The position numbers were made by a program, and so were the translations under genes. This document shows positions 8,823 through 20,983 of a DNA stretch of 64,000 nt, piece after piece. Origin of the DNA: Byssothecium circinans (Eukaryota; Ascomycota; Dothideomycetes; Pleosporales; Massarinaceae); contig ML976982.1 in the NCBI GenBank assembly GCA_010015675.1, positions 138,612 through 202,611 of the forward strand, written 5' to 3'. A model generated the notes under the pieces. The model saw nothing but the letters and a program-made list of their open reading frames with translations, was not told the origin of the DNA and searched no databases. Within the stretch, counting starts at the first letter, position 1; every line of letters starts with the position of its first letter.

Positions 8823-11800
8823 TCAAGCCAACATCCCCCTAAGCTCACCGCCCTCCCTCAACATCTCCTCCGCCGGCCCACACCTAACCAACTTGCCCTT
8901 CCCAAGCACGATACACCAATCCGCATTCCGCACCGCCTCCAAACGATGCGCAATCGTAATCACCGTACTCTCCCTCATCTCCTCCCTCAACACCGACTGA
9001 ATCCTCTGCGCCGTCTCAAAGTCAATACTAGCCGTCGCCTCGTCCATAATTAGCACAGGACTCCTGCGCAACATGGCCCTCGCGAGTCCCACAAGCTGCC
9101 TCTGGCCCTGCGAGAGGCCCTTGCCACCGCCCTCGATGGTGGTGGAAAGTGTCCAGTGATACGACGGCGGAGCGATCTTGGAGATGACGGCTTCGCACGC
9201 GCCGTCGGAGAACTCGTTGAGCGGGTCGAGGTTCTTGCGCAGTGTGCCGGGGAAGAGGACGGGGTCTTGCGCGAGGAAGGTGACGCGGTTGCGGAGCGCT
9301 TGTTTGTTTACGGTGGAGATGTCGATGCCGTCGATGCGGATTGCGCCGTTGGATGGCGCGATGGTGGAGAGGAGCGAGAGTGCTAGAGTTGATTTCCCTG
9401 ACCCCGTGCGTCCAATGACGGCGGTGTGGGAGCCGGCCGGGATGCGTAAGGTGATGTTTTGCAGCGCAGGGTCGAGCGTGGGTGCGTAGCGAATCGTTAC
9501 GTCGTCGAAGGTGATGTCGCCCGTGTATGTTGGCCAATGTGCTGGCGGCTCGAAGTCTCCTGGTTTCTCCTCCTCAAGATCGAGAAGTTCGACGATTCGT
9601 TCGACGCTTGTAAAATCCATTTCTAGCTGTCCATAGATTTTGCATAGCTGTTCGGTGTGTATGACGAATCTGCTGGCGGTGATGAGCACGAAGGCGGTGA
9701 GACCCGGGGAGATGTTGGTGAAGATTGCGATTAGGGCCATGACGAAGGTGGAGGACGCGGAGAGGATGCTGAAGCGGAGCCCGAGCCAGGCTTGGAGGGA
9801 CCAGTAGAAGTGGTCCATCTTTTGGAAGTTGTCGACTACCGAGATGACGTTGGCTTGGAAGCGTGGTTGTGCGGAGAAGGCGCGGACGGTTGTTAGGCCT
9901 TCGACGAGGGCGCCGAAGTTGGACATTAGGGGGGAGAGGGAGACCATCTGATTGCGAGTTAGCTCTGGTTAAGATGAGGTGAGGGAAAGCAGGTAGAGAG
10001 CTTACTTCGAGACGTCTGAGGGTTTGAGATGTCGGTAAAAACAACCAGAAGTAGTGCACAAAACCCGCGCTCAGAAGCAATCCAAAAGCCAGGAATGACG
10101 GAGTGGAAGACAGGATGATGACAATACTCGATACAAACCCAACGACTTGCCAAATGACAATGGTAAAGATGAAACTCATATGACCATCGATCGTGTTCAT
10201 ATCAGACGTAAGCCGGTTCATCAATCTTCCCACCGGCGTGACATCGTAAAAGCGGAAAGTTGCGTGCGCAACCTTGCTAACCGCTTCCTTGAATATCGTT
10301 TTTGAGGCCTGGTATCCGGTCCCAAACATGAGGAGATAGGTCCACCAGAACAAGAATGAACCTCCGACAACAAAGAGGAAGTAGGTAATTAACCACGGGA
10401 CAACGTCTTGTCCAGGTGGCGGGAGAAAGTCGAATAGCCCGCGAGGATAATCGTAGTCGTAGCCTTCTCCCCAAGCTTTGATATACCACGTTTGCGCTAC
10501 ATCCACGAGGCGGAAAAGTGACATGATGACGATAGAAATGGACCACCACTGCAAAGTTCCAGCTTTGATGTAGCGCCAGTAGACTTGCAGTTTAACACTT
10601 CCTGTGGCGCGGTGTTCGTCCTCGATGAATTTGTCGGGTATGGCTGCTGCTTGTGCTTCTTCACGCTTCTTAAGTTCCTCTTCAGACACTGACTCTTGCG
10701 TTTGTTGACGTTTAAGAGCGTTTTCTTCCTCAGGACGAGGCTCATGGATTGTTGATTTGCCATGCTCGAGCTCAACCCATTGCTTTGCGAGCCCGTGACA
10801 GAGTTCCGTTCGATGTGTAACAAGCACGGTTGTCCGATCCTTCAGCAGAGGACCGTCTAGCAGCTTGTGCACGATGAATTCAGCGGTCTGATGATCGAGT
10901 GCAGAGAGCGGATCGTCAAGCATAATCACCTTAGCTCTGCTATAGACCGCGCGAGCCAGAGCGACTCGTGCTTTCTGACCTCCTGAGAGGCCGATACCAT
11001 TCTCACCGATATTGGAGAGATCGCCGTGCTTGAACTCGGCCATGTCGGGAAGCAGAGCACAAGCATCCAGGACTTGCCTGTATCGAGCTTCTTCGTACGG
11101 GTACGAAAAGAGAATGTTGTCGCGAATGCTCATGCTCTGCAGCCAAGGGGTTTGCGAGCAGTACCCAATGACCTTTTCAGGTCGGATGAAATCGCCTGCA
11201 GTCTTGTCTAGTTCTCCAAGGAGCGCTTGCAGCAGCGCGGTCTTCCCAGAGGCTACCTCTCCATATATGACAGTAAGGCCGAGCGGGAAAGATAGTGTGA
11301 TATCTTCTAAGACGTTCTTCTCCACACCAGGCCAAGCAAAGGAAGCGTTTGTCAACCCCAGTTCAGCGGTTCCTTCTGGCACAGCATCCGTTTGCTCCTT
11401 ATCCGGCTCTTGCATAAATGACTCAATACGTCCCATTGCAACATAGGCGTTGAGCAGCGTCGTGATGATTTGAGGTAAGGCTCGGAGATATGAATCGAGC
11501 AAATTGAACAAATCCATGGCCGGGAAGATCAGATCAACGCGAAGTGCTTGTCCGGAAATTTTTGTGAACGCAAAGAAAGCTACAGCGGGGAATAAGCCCC
11601 CACCGAACTTCAAGATAAACGTGAGCGTGGTATTGAAAAAGATCAGAATGACGCGGAACCTGAGCTCCTTCTGACGAGATTCAAGAATGCCTTTCAGCCA
11701 TGCATCTAAATTATATTAGCTAGGATCCTGAACTTGAGTGGCTTGGAAGCTGCAAGAGATTAAAATACCTTGCCATCCGTACCATCTCAGATGGCGAACG

Positions 11801-13553
11801 CTCTCGATGAATTGGTTGACTCGCTGTAACTTCTCATCTGTTGCGACCCTTCTCTTCTTCTCGAAGTGCACTTGCCATCTCGCAATCACAACGTTGATGG
11901 TCTGTGTGCTAAACAAAGCGAGCACACCAAGCAAGCATGACCATCCGAGCATGCGCCAGATGAGCAGTGTTGCGAGGATGACACCCAAAGGCTTCGTGAC
12001 GATGTCGGGGAACTCCCAGAAACGCTGCGCGACTTCATAAACATCGTTGCGCATGAGATTGAGGATCTTGCCCAAGGATGCAGGCTCAACTTTCTTCTCC
12101 TCTTCGGCTTTTTTCTTTGTAAAGATTGACCGAATCCACGAGAAGAAACCAAAAAAGGTACGCTTCAACCAACCAGGTTGATATTTGCTAGATCCAGCCG
12201 TACCATTGGATCCATTCGCATGTCCGTTGGTGTTATTTGTTTCGCCGTTGGCTTGCGTATCTGGATCTTGCTTCGCGCCAAGAATCTTCCGGTTCAATGT
12301 CTTCTCGTAGAGCATCGTAATCATTTCGCCCCGTGATCGCTCGTAGGCTCTTCGCTGGTACCACAAATTGAAGGTGCTCGACTGTGCAGAGACAAGACGT
12401 AGAATGACAGAGATGAATGCATATGTAATTGTTGCTGATCGTGGAGCTGTCGAGTCTTTCATAGAAGCAAGGAACTTCTGAAGTAGGACGGGGGTCAACA
12501 GTGCTGTTTTTGTTAGCTTAGTCGTGCGCAAGTGATGTTCTGGGATCCTACTCATAACAAGTTGTAGCAATGCTAGGCTGGTTGTCCGCACCAGGTCCAT
12601 GCCATTCGCCACTAGTAATCTCTTCGTCACTGTTCCTTCGAGGACTCGAAAAGCACTGTGGAGCCGAGCGTGTTTGAATTCCCATCCCAAATCCCAGACA
12701 TCGTCATCATCCATCTTCCTAGTCTTACCCTTCTTGATCAAGGGTGCCATCCATGACACGCTCATGTATTGCCACGGCGTCAAGTTATCCTCAGGAGTTC
12801 GGAGCTTGACGGTCGGGGCAGTGAAAGTCGGACTGATATCCTCAGAAGGCAACTTGGGATCTCGCAGTGGCATGTTTAAGATGATGAGGATGCTGAGCAG
12901 GGCCGCGACAGCTGACAGCAGCGCCGGGATGTCTCCAACAGTCGCAGACCGCTGGGTGTGCGAAAGCACAACGAGCTGCTCTAAGAATAATCCTAGAAAG
13001 ATGAATAATAGAGACAATGGCGCTGTTCTTGGTTTCTCGATAATAACAACGGCAATGCTAATGATCTGCAGCTATCAGCATGTCACACTAACTTGCGAAG
13101 TGCTGTCTTACCCAAGCAACCGATGGATAGATGGAATTCAATTGAAGCTGAGGCACGAATATCGAGATGATTTGCAGCGTCAATCCAGCCATCGACACCA
13201 ATAGCAATGCCAAGGTGGCCGTCACTGGTCGATAGGAGAACGCTGACCCGAGCTCCATGGGCTCTTCTTTGCTTTCTTTGATGAAAGGCTTCGTCCATCT
13301 TGGGAGGTACGCGCTGATGATTCGCAGCGCATAGGTGAGCAAAACTAGGGCCCCCAATATCGCTGGTATAGTTGTGATGAACGGAATGAAGCATGGCGTG
13401 AACCGGGCAGTTCGACTGTCCTACTCAATATTAGCAATGCATTGTTTCTACATCTCTCTTCTAAGTATATACCCATATTTGATGGCATCGACTCAAAGGC
13501 GGCATGTATGTATCCGTTGGTGCAGTGCCCATTGGGATTTGAGTGGACGCCAT
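8823..13553 (-). CDS. ABCC-type full-length ABC transporter
   Basis: Six exons on the minus strand: 13473-13553, 13112-13420, 12552-13065, 11769-12503, 10006-11705 and 8823-9947, giving 1487 residues. The frame is continuous through introns of 52, 46, 48, 63 and 58 nt. The ATG at 13553 opens a 27-residue first exon in phase with exon 2. The N-terminal part is hydrophobic (TMD0-like). It is followed by the LTPWQYMSVSWMAPLIKKGK linker block, TMD1, NBD1 (Walker A GEVASGKT near 692, LSGGQKAR signature, LDDPLSALD), TMD2, and NBD2 (GRTGSGKS near 1292, LSQGQ signature, IMDEATAS). NBD1 has Asp where NBD2 has the catalytic Glu, the asymmetry common in ABCC pumps. It probably exports conjugates or toxic compounds from plasma membrane or vacuole; the substrate is unknown. 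Intron 3 (12504-12551) is 48 nt with no stop, so retention would insert 16 residues without breaking the frame. Confidence 0.93.
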
Positions 13554-14036
13554 TATCCGTGGTGGCGCTGCGAACCTGCAGCAACTTATCGTGTTAATAC
13601 TCCCTTCCACCTCTGCTCCGACTCGACAAGCTTTGAGTCAACGCTTGATATCATGTGGGCTTTAGGCAACGAAAGAGTGATTAGGCAGCAGCGACGTCGA
13701 AAAAGTGTGGGTGTCGTGTGAATTGTCGAGTCTGAGCGGTGAGATGCACGCGGGTGAAAGCACATGCAGGTGCTAAAGGAAGGAATGGCGCCAGTCTCAG
13801 TTGGGAAAGGCGCGAACTACTGTGAACGCGGACGATCCCGTCCTGCACCAGCCATTGTTCGCCTGCGCACATCCGGTGAACACAGCCACGCCAATACGAA
13901 GTTTTCATCCTCGACAGGAGATGACTCCAAACCTCAACATGAAAGAATCTGACGGTTTGAGTCCTCTGCCTTCTTCCTCTTCTGGGCTCACACCATACGG
14001 ACCTACTAACGACCACACTCCACCTACAAGAACGAA
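13554..14036. other. Shared divergent promoter region
   Basis: 483 bp between the start codons of the ABCC transporter (minus) and the HET gene (plus). No coding-like ORF is seen. Regulatory sites for both genes must lie here, but I cannot name any with confidence. Confidence 0.5.
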
Positions 14037-15915
14037 ATGGATCCATACGCGAGAATCGACACTGAGTCAGATGAGATTCGTCTGATCGAGATATTGCCGG
14101 GCAACTTTGACGACTACATTGAGTTGCATCTACGAGTGGCTAGCCTTCAACGAGACCTCGACTACGATGCCTTATCGTATGTTTGGAAGCCCTTGTACGG
14201 GATGAGTGGTAAAGAGGTTGCTCCAGTCATTGTAAAGGGTCAACAGGATCACCGAATATCGATAGGGGAGAATCTTGATGCAGCTCTTAGACATCTACGT
14301 CATCCCAAAGAAGCGAGGATCATGTGGATAGACGCGCTCAGCATCAACCAGGCCAATGTTAGGGAGCGTAATCATCAGGTCGCGCTCATGGGCAAGATAT
14401 ATTCTTGCGCTCAAAGCGTCATCATTTGGCTAGGTACTTCGCAGGAAGATAGCGACTTTGTGATTGACTCAATGGCTAGCGGTGAGCTTAAGTAATATTC
14501 CTCGCTTCTTTCTTGCTTATGAGAACATTCTTCGCCGAGACTGGTTTGGACGCGTTTGGATAGCCCAGGAACTTACGCTCGCTCGCGGCGACCCTATGCT
14601 GTTCATAGGACATCGCTCGATCGCATGGTCCAATTTTTCGTCTAACGCTCATGTTATTCGGGAGATTATCATAAACTTCAATGGAGATAGCTTCTCAAAG
14701 CAGAACTGCGTATGTTCCCACTTCAACCGGCACCAGCTGTTCAACGAGGAAAACTGGCATGATCATTTGACGAAGAAGTACCCTTGGATCAAGGCCAGAC
14801 CGGAAAGCCTCAACGAGGAAACAAGGACCATGGTTGCAATCATAGCTCGGTCAGATTGCGTAGTGGGGCTTTCAGTAATCCGCACGGCTGGCGTATCTGC
14901 TCCCTTCAACGAGCAGCTTCAATGCACCATCTACCTGTGTGCTACAGATCCTCGGGATCGAGTTTACGGATTACTTGGCTGCTCGCGCTTCCAGAGCTGC
15001 ACGATCTCCGCAGACTACTCGAAATCAGTTGCAGATGTCTACTCAGAGGCCATGGCTGCAATCATCAAGGAGAGTTTCCCCACCGCGTTTTCATGGATGA
15101 AGCTCCATCATTCGCTGATCGCCGACCTACCGTCATGGGTCCCAGATCTGGGAATCCAAGCTTCCTTCATGCGAAGGTCTCCGCGAGCACTTGTTCCTCG
15201 GAATGGCACCATTGAAGCTGCTATCAGGGCAAGCAAAGGCATCGCTCCAATGATGGCATTCTCCAAAAACTTCTCACACATGCATACTGAGGGGATACAA
15301 CTCGGTAACATCATTTTCTCGAAGTCACTGAACCCAGAAATGATCAAAGGGCATTTTCGTACTTTAGTCACGTTCAGGAAGGCCGCGGAGAATTTCGATG
15401 TCCCGCTGAGCACACTTCTTACAGCACTTCTGGGTGCACGCAACATTTACGCCGACAATTACGACTTCGATGCACTTTTGGCAGCGTTCCGCACAAACAC
15501 CATCTACGACGTCTCAGAACATCGTTCACTCGGCTTCCGAAGCGATGATCAAAGAACGAAAGAGGAAGAAGATTACAAGCAGCTTTTGCGAGCGTTACGC
15601 TTCACTTCCGGTAACTACCTCTTCTTCACGAATAGTGGACTCGTGGGTCTTTGCAACGAGGATCCAAATCCCATTCCACAAGAAGGGGGAGAGCCCTACA
15701 AATTAATGGGCCTCTTCGGCATCACTTTCCCGTTCGTCCTGAAAAAGGCACCAAAGCATACCGCGACCTTGCCAAAATATAATTGCTACGAGATGGTTAG
15801 CGTTGCGCACTTAGCTCATCATCGCTGGGGGCACGACTTCATCGAGAGCAGCAATGGGAAAGTCAACCGGACGACGTGGCGGGATTTTGGCCTGGAATCG
15901 ATTGTCATAGTGTAA
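14037..15915 (+). CDS. HET-domain protein, with a frame break near 14482-14540
   Basis: The first part (from the ATG at 14037) has the HET-domain start: YDALSYVW near residue 43, IGENLDAALRHLR, then IMWIDALSINQANVRERNHQV and IIWLG. The frame then runs into a stop at about 14493. The domain resumes in the +1 frame with ENILRRDWFGRVWIAQELTLA and continues to the stop at 15915. A candidate 58-nt intron 14482-14539 (GTGAGC...CCGAG) repairs the frame and gives 606 residues. It also removes the coding-looking stretch FFLAYENILRR, so a one-base frameshift is the rival explanation. Later hallmarks are TDPRDRVYGLLG and ADYSKSVADVY. HET proteins control vegetative incompatibility and cell death or act in immunity-like responses. 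It is divergent from the ABCC gene. Confidence 0.8.
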
Positions 15916-16003
15916 AAGCATTGATTGGATTTCTCCTGCATCATCGACGCCAAGTCCCGTTCCCTCTGAGGAATTTTGACACGCATACCCTATGCTAGAA
16001 TAG

Positions 16004-16123
16004 CCTTCCCTCTGATCCTTAATGAGACTAAAGCCTTCCCTCTGATCCTCAACGAGACCAAAGCCTTCCCTCTGATCCTCAACGAGACCAAAGCCTTCCC
16101 TCCAAACTCCAACAAGCCCGAAG
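16004..16123. repeat. 30-bp minisatellite, three near-identical units plus one degenerate
   Basis: Units begin at 16004, 16034, 16064 and 16094. The first three read CCTTCCCTCTGATCCT followed by a variable AATGAGACTAAAG or CAACGAGACCAAAG half; the fourth keeps only the CCTTCCCTCC start. Unit length is a multiple of three, but the array lies after the HET stop and before the SDR stop, so it is not inside a recognised gene. Confidence 0.9.
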
Positions 16124-16180
16124 CCCTTCCCCTAGCACACCCTCCCAACCCCACAAACAAAACGAATAAAACGAAAACAA

Positions 16181-17002
16181 TCACCAAGGCTGCACCCCAT
16201 CCCTCCTAACAACCAACCCCGCATCCGCATCCCTCACCCCCTCAACCACCTCCCCAACCACCCTCCCCCCAATCGCCGGATCCCCCGCCCCCATCTCCCT
16301 CAACTTCTCGCTCCCCATGCCCCCCAACCCCGTCGCCAGAAACCCCGGCGAAACGCCAAACACCTTCACGCCATCCGCCTCCAGCACCCTCTTCCACTCC
16401 AGCATCTGCATATTCAGCGCCGCCTTGGAGCTCCGGTACGCCACCGCGCTCGGCGGGCCCTGTTTGGGCCAGCCGGCGGGGATGGGCGGCGGGCGGGCGG
16501 CCATGGCGGGGAGTTGACCGGATGAAGTGGTCGCGAGTGAAGATAACCCGCTGGTTATGAAGAGGAGACGCGGGGAGGCGGATTTGATGAGTAAGGGGGC
16601 GAGGGTATGGGTTAGGACTTCCGTGGAGGTTACGTTGAGGGAATACGTGTGGTTCCATGCTTCGCGGATCCCGGCAGCGCCGGGTTTGGTCTGCATCACC
16701 CTGTCGAACATCCCACCCGCGTTGTTCACGAGCGTGTCTAGTTTCCCGAATTTCGAGGCGATTGTTGTGTAGCATGCATCGATTGACGCGTCGTCTTCGA
16801 TGTCGAGCTGTATGGGGATGATTTCGGACGAGGAGGGGACGGTGGAGTGGATGGTTTGGATGGCGGAGTGGGCTTTAGGGAGGGAGCGGCTACCTAGGAG
16901 GATAGTGTGCGCGGTGGGGGAGGCGTAGAGGTACTTTACGGTTTCGTAGCCGATGCCTGTGTTGCCGCCGGTGATGAGGGTGATTGGTTTTTCGGTGGCC
17001 AT
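16181..17002 (-). CDS. Short-chain dehydrogenase/reductase
   Basis: Single-exon ORF of 273 residues from the ATG at 17002. It has the classical SDR layout: TGGNTGIG cofactor loop at residues 11-18, NNAG at 93-96, catalytic Ser near 151 in ITSGLSS, and YRSSK at 189-193 giving the Tyr-x3-Lys pair. An Arg after the first strand (SRS near residue 38-40) hints at NADPH preference. There is no signal peptide, so it is likely cytosolic. The C-terminal third is glycine- and valine-rich with fewer family landmarks. The substrate cannot be told from sequence; fungal SDRs of this type reduce carbonyls in detoxification or secondary metabolism. A TATA-like box lies about 155 bp upstream. Confidence 0.9.
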   Translation of the reverse strand: MATEKPITLITGGNTGIGYETVKYLYASPTAHTILLGSRSLPKAHSAIQTIHSTVPSSSEIIPIQLDIEDDASIDACYTTIASKFGKLDTLVNNAGGMFDRVMQTKPGAAGIREAWNHTYSLNVTSTEVLTHTLAPLLIKSASPRLLFITSGLSSLATTSSGQLPAMAARPPPIPAGWPKQGPPSAVAYRSSKAALNMQMLEWKRVLEADGVKVFGVSPGFLATGLGGMGSEKLREMGAGDPAIGGRVVGEVVEGVRDADAGLVVRRDGVQPW

Positions 17003-17119
17003 TGTGGGCTTTTTGTTGAAGTGGTGGCGAGGCGATTGATGTTGGGGTTATCCGTAGTAGCAAAGAAGGAAGCTGGAGAATTATTCGTACAGTAGTTTGG
17101 TTGTAGAAGAGTGAGGGGC

Positions 17120-17138
17120 GAGAGAGAGAGAGAGAGAG
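17120..17138. repeat. GA dinucleotide microsatellite
   Basis: An uninterrupted run of GA repeats about 120 bp upstream of the SDR start codon. On the coding strand it is a CT tract, a common fungal leader or promoter element. Confidence 0.9.
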
Positions 17139-17156
17139 CGGTGCGGTTTAACGTCC

Positions 17157-17164
17157 CTTTTATA
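17157..17164 (-). promoter_or_regulatory. TATA-like box of the SDR gene
   Basis: TATAAAAG on the minus strand, 155 bp before the ATG at 17002, next to the CT tract. Spacing suits a fungal core promoter. Confidence 0.5.
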
Positions 17165-17996
17165 CCCAACGCACCTCGACCACAGCCTTATACGGCGTAG
17201 CCATCCATAACTGTAACCTCGATGTATCAACAACACAAACTAACCCAACCCAACCAAACCAAACGCAGTGCCGTCCAACCCACCATAGCGGGCTGTTTCA
17301 CTAATCCCTCGGCCGAATCCAAAACACCAAACTCCCGAATGCAAGGCGAGCCTCCAGCAAGTAGCCTATATTAATACCCACCCAACCAAATCCAAAGTAA
17401 GCTAGCTAGTAAGCCAGCAAACCACCGGACTACCACCCACCTGCAGTTATCTCCGTCCCAAGCTCCCTATCTCCGCGGGACTTTAGAAGCTGCCGACATG
17501 TCCGATCCGTCCTGTGTGTTGCGTGGGTTTCCGAGTCCGAGTCACCTGCGTTGGGGTCAAAATCGTAGTCATGTTCAGCTACGCATTTTGAAAGTTAAAT
17601 TTTTTTGCAGGATGGGAATATCGTGGAAGATGCCCGGGAGGTATACCGGTCCTTTAGCGATAAGAAGGATCTTGTTAGATCTAGGTATCAGTAACCTGTC
17701 GGTATAGCCGCACCGATCTTCTTCCATAGTTCTTAAGAAGATTGAGAAAGGTGGGTGAGCAGGTACGAATGGAGTATTTGAACTGTTAACTAAGTGTACA
17801 CGTCACGGATTCGATCTTCACTACAAGCACTAGCATCAAGCCCATATCAAAGATGAAATCAAAGAGCCGCATTACTCATATCACGAGTCGCTCATCGATC
17901 ACCAATAGCCCTCACCTCTAATAGTGGAATAGCTTTTCAGACTACAATCACACGGAAAGGACGGGAATCGTGGTCACACAATACAAGAATGGGACT

Positions 17997-20983
17997 CTAC
18001 TCCTCATCCTCCTCCTCCTCCGCCTCTTCCGCCTCCTCGGCAACCTCTTCCTCCGCCGCCTCGACTTCAGCGTCAACCTCTTCATCATCATCACCCGGCA
18101 ACAACAGATCCTCCACAGTACCTCCTTCCCTCTCCAACCTCAAATACTCCTCCCACTCGGGAAACATCTCCTCGTCACCCTCTCTATCCTGCGGCGGCGC
18201 TCCTAGCAACCGTCCGACTTTGCTGCGACCATCTTTCTCTAGGCTGATTTTCCATTGCTTGACGAGCCCTGCGGTGGCCGAGGGCTTGTACGTTTGGCTA
18301 AAAAGCACGGCTTCAGCGTGACGATTAGTCTTGATTAGGAGGTCAATGCAGCCTTGTACGTCGCCTGTTTGCCAGAGTGCGGAGAAGGCGATGTTGTTGG
18401 CGGTTGCAGATTCCGCGAGGGAGGCGAGTTCGCGGAGGCCAGAGGAATCGGATGTCGCGCTGTAGACTAGGAGAAGGGAGCCGAGATCTTTGGCTTTGAC
18501 GAAGCATTCTTGTGCGAGAGCGACGTCCCAGGCGTTGAGTGCGGCATCGCCAACAGTCTTCCACTTATGCTCTATGTCTTGCTCACGGGCAATGCTGACG
18601 GCTTGCTGAAGGTCACCGAGGGAAAGCGCAAGATCGAAGCGGTGTTCAAGGTCAGTAGCAACTTTTAGTGCAAGCTCCTTGTAGCCTTGACCTTCAAGGA
18701 AGCGAGCGATCTTGTTGTTCTGTTCTTTCGGGATATCAGGAAGGAGCTCCTCCGCAGCTTCTAGGTCCCCACGGAGAACAAGGGTCTGGTATTCCACGAC
18801 AGCGAGTGAGAGAGCAAATGAGACAACGTTGACATCCTTGTCGGCGATATAGATTCGTGAGTCGCGCGGTAGGTAGCCGAGCAGGTAGTGAGGGGCGTCG
18901 AAATGTGAGATGGTGTAAGTTTGGTCTCCGACTAGATAATTCAGGCGGTTTGTGCTGTTCGTGTAGATGAAACAATCTCCGACCCAGATACCGGTCCGTA
19001 CACTGTGCACCGTTAGCTCTTTTCATGTGGTCTAGAACCCAAAGTACGTACCTCTCGTTGATATCACAGACGACCTCGAAAGCAGACTCAGCGCCATCCT
19101 CGTCGATCTCGCCATTCTGTACCGCCTCAAGGTAGTTCTCGCGAGAATATCTCAATACGTAGAATGTGTCTTCCGTCGCAAGTGTGACGAGCTCGCCGCT
19201 TTCTGACCAGTACACGTTCTTTGGCTCAACTTCTATCCTTCGAACGAGGGCACCGGAATCCCAGTCAAACAGGCCGATGCCACCCTGTCCCTTGACACCG
19301 AGGAGGATACCACCACTTAGACCATCGGCCGAGAAACCCACGTTCAACACGCTTCGTTCTTTGAAGTTGCGGAAGATCTTCACGCTGGTGGCAGATTCCC
19401 GAATAGCATAGTCCTTGTCATGATCTTTTGATGCCCAAACGAAGTCCAATGCGGAGCCGAAAGCTTGGTTACGAAGAGCGAGCGCGGTGTATATGATGTA
19501 TTCGCCGTCTCCACAGACAGCGACGAAACGCCCATTTGGCGAGTGGAGCAGCGATTGTGGGTAGATTTCGGTCGATCCAAGGTCCTTAGTGGGTAGCGTA
19601 AGTCGCTCTGAGTCCTTCAGCTTCTCATTTCCTTTGATAACGGTCGTGAGGATTTCATTGTGGCGCGCCCATAGCAGCTTCCCGCCCGCATCCATACTGA
19701 CGGCTGGCTCTTCGCGGCCCATGGAGATGACAACAGCTCCATCGTCGAAACCGAATGCAACGCCGTTCTTGCCCTTCTGGTAAGCCACACACCAGCCTCG
19801 TTCTAGACCATAGTTTAGCGACTGTTCTAATCGGTACGTTGAAGAGTGCCAGATCTTGATTGTGCCATCCTCGGAACCTGAAATGATAACAGGGAGCTCT
19901 GGGTGGTACACGGCGAAGCTGACGTTGGATGTGTGCCCCTCGAGCGTCGCAATGAGAGCCTTTGTGGTGTAATCCCAAACCTTGACAGTTCGATCGTCGG
20001 ATGTGGTGAGGAGGTAGGGCTTGTCGGATTGGGGGTAGTAGTCGACGAAGTTGACGCCCTTGGCCTCATGTGCCTCGAGCGTGAAATTGGGCGTTGAGCT
20101 GCCGAGCGACCATATCTTGACAGTCCTGTCGAGACATGCCGAGGCAAATGTGTTGGGGTCTTTGGGATTTATGGCAATACCCATGACATAGTGGCCGTGG
20201 CCCTCGAATACCTGGACGCCTGCTAGCTGTCAGCTTCAACCCACCAGAATAGGAAATGTGGAACGCACATTTCCATGACTTGTCCCAATCCCACAGCTTT
20301 ATTGTCATATCATCCTGCAGCACGATCAGCCTAGTCCTTCACGTATATCCATTGTGCTACCCACGCTGGCGGTCAAGACGAAGGGCTGCGTCGGGTGCAC
20401 CACGATGGCACGGATGTAGTCTGGATGCGCCTCGAACTCGGTGATCTTCTCCGACGTGTTGTAGTTATATACGCGCAGCTTGTAGTCGTCCGAGCCTGTA
20501 GTCAAGTCATGTCAACACCACCACCCATTTCACGTACACGCGGTGAACCTACCGGCGACTATCCAATTCTTTCGCGCAATGAAGCGCCCCGCTCGAACGG
20601 GCACATCAGCAAGTTCGAAGGTCTTGACAATCGTTTGTGAGACAAAGGACCATATGTTGACGTGTCCTGCCACTGTCAGCATGCCTCTCCATTGTAGATG
20701 GCCGTCGCAAGTGCATACCGCTATATAACGTCGTAAGGATCCATGGCTCGGTCGGGTGGAAGTCTTCGAAAAGGTTTAGCTTATAACTAAACGTCTGACG
20801 TCGTTTTTCCTACCAATTCCTATAACATGTCAGTTCAGCATCTTGCATTCAACAGCTGCACAACTCACCTTTGACCCTCTCCGAACGCGCAAAAAGCTGT
20901 CTCTACAATCGGCCTATATTAGCATTGACGGCTCTTTTGTATAGATACGGAAACGCGGGCCGTACCTTCACGTCCAAACGCAT
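17997..20983 (-). CDS. SEC27: Coatomer subunit beta' (COPI, WD40)
   Basis: Nine exons on the minus strand: 20966-20983, 20869-20902, 20814-20819, 20719-20763, 20553-20666, 20365-20495, 20269-20314, 19052-20219 and 17997-19002, giving 855 residues. Splicing yields the conserved start [20 protein letters not shown]. The third exon is only 6 nt and supplies the Gly-Ile of [14 protein letters not shown]40 repeats fill residues 1-300 (several end in IW or VW, for example [16 protein letters not shown]). The COPI WD-associated region and an alpha-solenoid follow (about 320-750), then a very acidic Glu/Asp tail. With alpha-COP this subunit forms the COPI coat for Golgi-to-ER transport and reads dilysine cargo signals. 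It is a housekeeping gene, and its intron crowding at the 5' end is typical of conserved fungal genes. Confidence 0.95.

Larger units (their letters stand above)
17003..17996. other. Intergenic between the SDR and coatomer genes
   Basis: Contains the SDR promoter (GA tract at 17120-17138, TATA-like box at 17157-17164), C/A-rich sequence at 17220-17300, and the 3' flank of the coatomer gene. No coding-like ORF is seen. Confidence 0.5.
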
